64,000 nucleotides of DNA from Rotaria sordida. Taxonomy: Eukaryota > Rotifera > Eurotatoria > Philodinida > Philodinidae. The position numbers and the translations under genes are program-made. The notes under the pieces were generated by a model. The model was not told where the DNA came from and ran no database searches. It worked only from the letters and a program-made list of their open reading frames with translations. Where the stretch lies: assembly GCA_905250125.1 (NCBI GenBank), contig CAJNOL010000281.1:106651-170650 (forward strand), read 5' to 3'. Every line of letters starts with the position of its first letter. Positions within the stretch are counted from its first letter, which is position 1. Shown here one piece after another: positions 58,406-64,000 of this stretch.

Positions 58406-59640
58406 AAAGTCTAGGAATTGCACGACATGCATGGTATAAACTTTATTCAATTTATATGGCATTGTTGTGTAACAGCATTAGAACTATGAGAATTCAAAAG
58501 AAAATGCATTGTTCCTGAGAAAATTTCGACTTGTTTTTACATCTTTGAATACCTAAAAACTTGAATGGATTACGACAAATTTTACTGTGGGGATCGAAGA
58601 GCTGCATTAAATCGCCAGATTAATCAAAGAATGCCGTCTTTCTCCTTCTTCGTTCATTCATGTTTCATCCAAGTACAGGCATTATCATCCTTATCAACAG
58701 ATTGTAACAGAATATAGTGCAAGTTTCAGCCGTTTGAGGATCTTTTCCACCGATTTATACAGAAAATCGATAGGAGAGAAATGATAGAAAACACGAAGAA
58801 ATCTTCATTTGAGAGAGAATGTAACACAAATACTAGATGTCTCGGAGTGTTTGCAACATAATTTATTCTCCATATACCTCCACAAATGTACATGATAAAA
58901 TCTTAAATTTTTTCAAATTATGTGTCGTGATATTCTGTATGATAGCAAAAATAAAAGATCCTCTTGGTTTGTGCTAATAGATTTGGAGTAAGCCAAAATA
59001 AAAGATGTATCAGATGTGGTAGTTTCTCACTTTCATACCGATTTAAACACTTTAAAGAAAACACATTTACTATCTAAATCAAATCATATGTACAAAAACT
59101 CATTTCTGAATACCATTATCTCAATAAAATGAGCATTTTCAGTTCGAAAATAGCCGGAAAGAATGAAAGGTCTGCGAAATGTAATTGTTGTTTAGGTAAA
59201 GGAAAAAACAAATTCTGAACAGTGAGAAACTATAAATTCCCATACACCTTTCCTTTTAGCTCTCTTCAAACTTATTAGCACAAGTCACAAGAATTTCTGC
59301 GTTCATCTATTAGAGAGAATGCCATGACCTATCGTTTCAAAAATAAGTTGACGTTTTCATGAATCGTCTGTTTGAAGACATAAACAAAATAAAATATCTT
59401 GGAAGCTTTCTGAGAAAAACAGTATATATGTATTTCTTCACACCGCAAGATACAGTTTTTCCAACTGAACCAGTTAATAATCCGAAAAAAAAGCAAACAC
59501 GAGAACTGCAGTTCACCGGTAACAAAACTAAAGACACCAACATTCTACCTTCGACACCAATACGGAAACCAGAAGTCAGATTGTATTAAAGACTTTGACT
59601 TCAATGCACAAAAAGCTTTCACCACTCTAGGACTTCCCTT
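58406..59640. other. Intergenic, no gene seen
   Basis: Short overlapping frames at 59337-59589 on both strands, unrecognised. No repeat is evident. Confidence 0.5.
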
Positions 59641-59649
59641 GGCTTGATG

Positions 59650-60060
59650 ATTCTGAGTTCGACAGAATATAAGACCTTATGACATTACTAACTTCATAGC
59701 ACTGGGTTTGAGAGACATGAAGACTTGAAATCTTTAACTGGCTTCACGACGATAGCTTTGAGAGATGTCAAGACTCTAACAAACAAGACTGACTTTACCA
59801 CTCTTACTCAAAAAAGCATACAGGCACGATGACTAAGACTGACTATGTGATTATGACTTTCAGACACAGAAAAACAGGACTAAGACTAACTTTTTCGCTC
59901 AGTCCTTCGCACGGAGACATCAAGACTATAGCAATAAGACTGACAGAACGACGCCTGTTTTACGAGACATGAAGACTCCAGAACTCAGACTAAATAAATA
60001 ACATTCTATTTAGGAGATGTCCAACTTCCACCAATTTATGGGACTTCATGACCGTGAATT
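59650..60060. repeat. Diverged tandem repeat with GAGACATGAAGACT motif
   Basis: GAGACATGAAGACT, GAGATGTCAAGACT, GGAGACATCAAGACT and GAGACATGAAGACTC recur roughly every 60-170 bases. Between them are (A)AGACTGACT-like words. Divergence is high. Confidence 0.6.
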
Positions 60061-60409
60061 TGAACAACGAGAACACTGGAGAAATCTCATTAAGTTTATC
60101 TCTCTGTCTTTCAAAAGATTCAGCACTTTCACTGACATTATGCCTAACTCCCAGGCAGATTTCAAAATATTAGGACTACAGTGAATAATATGACTCTGGA
60201 AATAACATTCATCTACACTACGACACTATCACGAGTTCCATGATACTCACTTTAACAGACATGAACACTCAAGAACTTTGACGAAATTCATGAGTTTACA
60301 TTAAGAAGCTATTCCACTCTATTTTTATTACGGCCACATCTTCACAAATATCAAACTCAAATCAACATACAGGAGCCACATTACGAGGTTACAATCACTC
60401 GACACATAT

Positions 60410-61145
60410 AGATTACGGACTCACACCAACACGATGCCATAAGGGGTTACAATAACGGGATACAATAACGCATTAGATATAGAATAAGCAGCCAGATAAA
60501 GGGATATATGTATTCCACAGAATCAGGGGACAGATATACATTAAGCACTTAGATTATGCCGTACAATGAGGCAATAGAATAAGGGCTAAGAATAAGCGGA
60601 AAGATATACTTTAAGAGCATAGATCAGGGATTAGAATAAGCGGTTAGATTAAGAGGTTAGATTGGCAGAATAGAGTCAGCGGTTAGATTTGGGGATAGAA
60701 TAAGGGTTAGATTAAGGGATACAATAAGGGGTTAGATTATGAGGTGATATATTAAGGGGATATATTTATAAATTAAGGGGTTAGATTAAAGAGTTAGATT
60801 AAGGAGATAAAATAAGCAGATAGAATAGGAGTTAGATTAACGGATAAAATGAGGGGATAGAATAAGGGGATATATATAGATTAAGGGGTTAGATTATAAG
60901 GTTATAGATTAAGGGATATATATAGATTAAAGGGTTAGAATAAGGGGTTAGATTAAGAGATATATATAGAATAAGGGGTTAGATTAAAGGGTTCGAATAT
61001 GGGGTTAGATTAAGGGGATAGAATAAGACGATATATATAGATTAAGGAGTTAGAATAACGGGTTAGAATATGGATTAGATTAAGGAATAGAATAAGGGTT
61101 AGATTAAGGAGTTAGAATAAGGGGTTAGATTAGAAGGATAGAATA
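60410..61145. repeat. G-rich minisatellite (GGGGTTAGATTAAGGGGATAGAATAA-like)
   Basis: Over 700 bp of degenerate head-to-tail units of about 10-14 bases alternate GGGGTTAGATTAA and GGGGATAGAATAA, with TATATATAGATTAAGGGG variants. The plus strand is almost free of C. It resembles telomere-type strand asymmetry but is not the TTAGGG or the known bdelloid telomere unit. There are no frames. Confidence 0.9.
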
Positions 61146-61539
61146 GAGTCTATTTAACTGTTTCAACATTGTACGCCAGTGTCCTCTATCATTTTCATTT
61201 TTACAAATCTCTTTTTGAAAAATACCAAGAGCTGAATTCGATGAAGAATAATTTTCTCTACATATATATATATTAAACCTATATATAGATCCTTTCAAAA
61301 ACTAAAAGACCAATCAATGAGTATTGTCTATTGTTTTCCTTATGACACTATGATTTCTCAGCTAAGTGTTCATAGTAGACGTAGACGGTCATTTTCAGTG
61401 TTTTCAATCATTTACATATTGTCAGAAAAATCGAGTGCACTACTTACACTTTGCCGAAGAAATGTACGTTTCTATAGCAGTACTTGAAATTGAAAATCAA
61501 TGTATAGTATTAAGTTAAATATAAAGTTTTAATGGAGGT

Positions 61540-61800
61540 ATGTTCAATTTCCGAAAAAGAAAAATACAGAAATTTCCGAAGCTTCCATCAACTCGATGAT
61601 TATATAGCAGAGCAAAAAGTTTTTGGATATATTGGAACTTTTAGAATTTTTAGAAATTTCTGTAATTTCGCTAGGTACAGAATTTTGGAACTTTCAGAAA
61701 TTTCGGAAATTACATGATTTTGAGAAGTACTAAACAATTTAAAAGACAAGTGCTAGAAATTTCCGAAACTTCCAAAATTTCATTTTTCGGAAGTCTAAAC
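61540..61800. repeat. Inverted AATTTCCGAA-rich repeat
   Basis: ATTTCCGAAAAAGAAAAAT... at the left (61540) mirrors ...ATTTTTCGGAAGT at the right (about 61798). GAAATTTCCGAA and TTCAGAAATTTCGGAAA words repeat in between. It contains a 61-codon frame of no significance. Confidence 0.55.
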
Positions 61801-61848
61801 ACTGCTGTACTAATCTATATGTTTCTGAATTGTAAAGATTCTTTCTAG

Positions 61849-63776
61849 ATGTCAATCAAAGTTACGTCGTCTGCTGATACAGAAAAGAAAATAATAGATC
61901 AAGAATTAGAAATCGTAAGTTTTAAAATTTTTCTCTAAAATCTACAGTCATGATTGTCTTTAAATTTGATTCTTTGGACTCTTTTAAGCTGTCGAAAAAT
62001 TACGTGCTAATCCAGCTGATATTAGCATCATTCAGGAGATCAATAACATTCGTGTCAATAAAACCTTTTATATGTTTTTTACATTTCATTATATTTTTAT
62101 TTTAGATTAAATACATAAATGTATCGAAACATATTACGGTAAGAAGAGAAAAAATGATGAATATATTAAAGAAATAGAAAAAATGCTAATTTCTGTTTAT
62201 TTTTCCTAGTCAAAATGGGTTCAAATAGTTCTCTAGTAATAGGATTATTTGATATTCAGTCGATTACTAAATTTCAATCGATGAAAACTGAACTTTTTAA
62301 AATTGATTTCGGTTGGTGATAATCAACTGAAATAATTTACGATTAGAGTTGTTTATTTACACTCAGTAGTTCTCATAATTATTTATTGATGCATACTTTT
62401 CTATTTTTTTCACTAGCTTTCATGTTAAGACAAATCATAACTGAAATAAATTAAATATATATTAAAAACAAATTTTTCCATAAATTAGTTTTGAACAGTT
62501 TCTATTCATAGTTTTGTTTCGGTCTAATTGTATGTATAATAATTCTACAATAGGTGGAGATGATGTTTGGAGTAGATCCGTATCCTAGTTAACATTGTTA
62601 GACGCTTGTTAATTTATGTAGATACATGGACTTCAATGGGTACTGATGGTCGATTGTACACTGACAAATAAATTATATTTTAGAAGGTTTCGACAATCGA
62701 AATATTTTAAAACTATCGTCAAGATCTACGAAATGATTTTAAGTTTTTTTCAAAGTTCTTCAGTATCTAAAAGGGTTTTGATTCGATTTAAATTAACAAA
62801 AGATTATTTTTGCTTTATATCGTACCTTTTTTTCAGCAGACTTTAGTGCATTCTTCAAATAAATCTCTTCTATAGTAAATAGAAATTTCCCATGATTTTT
62901 TTAACACATTTGCATCCTAAGTTTTAATAATAATAAGAATCCCTAGAACGGTATTAAGTGAAGATTTTCTTTATGAGAAGAATTTTCAAAAATGAAAATA
63001 GATTCTAATTTCAAATCATACAATCTTTAAAAAAAAAGTACCAATCAAGTTTTTCATCTAATATTATTCTAGAATACAATTCTGATTGAATTCCTCAGAA
63101 AGATAGAGCAAAACGATTTTAAACACATTAAAGCGTCTTCAAGATCTCTAAAACATTTTTTTTTGACTGGCATACTTTGCTCATTGCGAAGGCAAACAAA
63201 TGATTCTTTCTCAAAATTTCGTATACAAACATAACTCTTGTGCCTTCGGAGGGATTGATGTGTGACAGTCAAAAAAAAACTGTTTTAGAGACCTAGAAGA
63301 CCTTTCAATATGTTCAGAATTGTTTTGCTCTATCTACTTCAGTGATTCAATCAGAATTGTATTATAGAATAATATTAGATGAAAAACTTGATTCATGCAT
63401 TTTTTTCTTTTTTCTTTTTGAGATCGTATGATTCGAAACTAGAATGATTTTTTCATTTTTCTATTACTATCGTCATAAATAAAAATCTGTACTTAATACA
63501 GTCATACGGATTCTTGTTAGCGATAACAATACTGGGGGAAAAGGAAAAAAAAACATGAGTATGAGTTATCCTGTAGATCATTATAGATAAAAGGTTTTGT
63601 TTTATGATTTTTTTTTTCTTTGTAGAATACGGAAACAGCATCAACTAATTTCGAATCATCGAATGATGCACAGTTATCATCAACTAATACTGAAACATCA
63701 AATAATAAAGATTCATCTGAACATAGTTCACGCCGATTAAATGATGATAATCAAAATAATTCTTATTTTCAAATGG
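61849..63776 (+). CDS. Putative 5' exons of a gene leaving the window (unrecognised)
   Basis: An ATG directly after TTTCTAG (61842-61848) opens an exon 61849-61914 (MSIKVTSSADTEKKIIDQEL, then EI) followed by GTAAGT. A phase-compatible exon 63626-63776 starts after TTTCTTTGTAG, reads NTETASTNFESSNDAQLSS onward in Ser/Asn/Asp-rich sequence and ends at GTGAGT. Between them, coding-like pieces at about 61991-62070 (EKLRANPADISIIQEINNIR) and 62105-62137 may be further exons, but the first is out of phase with the ATG exon. I do not recognise the protein. The 3' part lies beyond 64000. Confidence 0.4.
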
Positions 63777-64000
63777 GTGAGTTATTATTATAGTTAGCTA
63801 TTAATATATATTAAATAGCAACAGCAATAAAGTTTTTTAATATGAATATCTGTAGAGTGAGAATAAAAAGTTATGAAACCTTTTACTTTTCAATTTTCTC
63901 TGCGAAAGATAAGTTGATAATGACATCTAAATAGTGATTTTGATAACTGTCATAATAGAGTAGAAGATTACCGTTACTGTCCTGAGATTTTTCGATTATA
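63777..64000. other. Probable intron or intergenic end of window
   Basis: AT-rich sequence after the GTGAGT donor at 63777; no exon is identified before the window ends. Confidence 0.4.

Noticed and set aside
1..64000. tRNA, rRNA or CRISPR arrays
   Set aside because: I looked for cloverleaf-like T-arm words, conserved rRNA segments and regular spacer-repeat arrays and saw none; the repeats present are transposon-derived or simple tandem arrays.

Overview
This is eukaryotic, very AT-rich DNA from an invertebrate animal. The nine intact protein genes are metazoan-type. Eight are interrupted by GT-AG introns, mostly 50-70 bases and T-rich; a few introns are longer and hold repeats. The innexin, the FAM20B kinase, ARL8, TMED10 and a LIV-1 zinc transporter place it in the animals, and the innexin excludes a vertebrate. 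Base composition, intron size, degenerate transposons of many kinds, F-box-like remnants, a Rep-type helicase remnant and an intronless oxidoreductase together look most like a bdelloid rotifer (Rotaria/Adineta type). That assignment is inference from gene style and content, not from a search.

Layout. 0-9.5 kb: no intact gene; a 127-bp palindromic element, a 1.86-kb LTR retroelement with a broken gag frame, a 1.08-kb terminal-inverted-repeat element and a decayed Rep/SF3 helicase gene. 9.7-16.4 kb: a vWA-domain gene (minus), an En/Spm-like transposase remnant and a BEN-like gene (minus). 20.9-26.1 kb: FAM20B xylosylkinase (plus) convergent with an AlkB-type dioxygenase (minus). 26-33 kb: repeats, a MITE and a frameshifted F-box-like pseudogene. 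33.6-40.1 kb: TMED10/p24 and innexin (both minus), separated by repeats and an SDR fragment. 42.6-45.4 kb: LIV-1 ZIP transporter (plus). 45.4-50.9 kb: no gene, foldback repeats. 50.9-51.8 kb: ARL8 (minus) with a 13-nt microexon. 53.5-55.0 kb: single-exon FAD/NAD-binding oxidoreductase (plus). 55.07-61.8 kb: a deleted mariner, palindromic MITEs, several different tandem arrays and a G-rich satellite. 61.8-64 kb: probable 5' exons of a gene leaving the window.

The genes do not form a pathway. Four belong to the secretory and endolysosomal system or its membranes (FAM20B and TMED10 in ER/Golgi, ARL8 on lysosomes, ZIP at membranes), but their adjacency looks incidental. The most notable items are the palindromic CGATCGT/CGTATACG element family (three copies), the dense repeat block at 55-61 kb, the intronless oxidoreductase as a transfer candidate, nested inverted-repeat elements inside innexin and FAM20B introns, and the ARL8 microexon. 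Exon boundaries were read by hand from splice signals, reading phase and family similarity. Each listed multi-exon gene closes to an uninterrupted frame.
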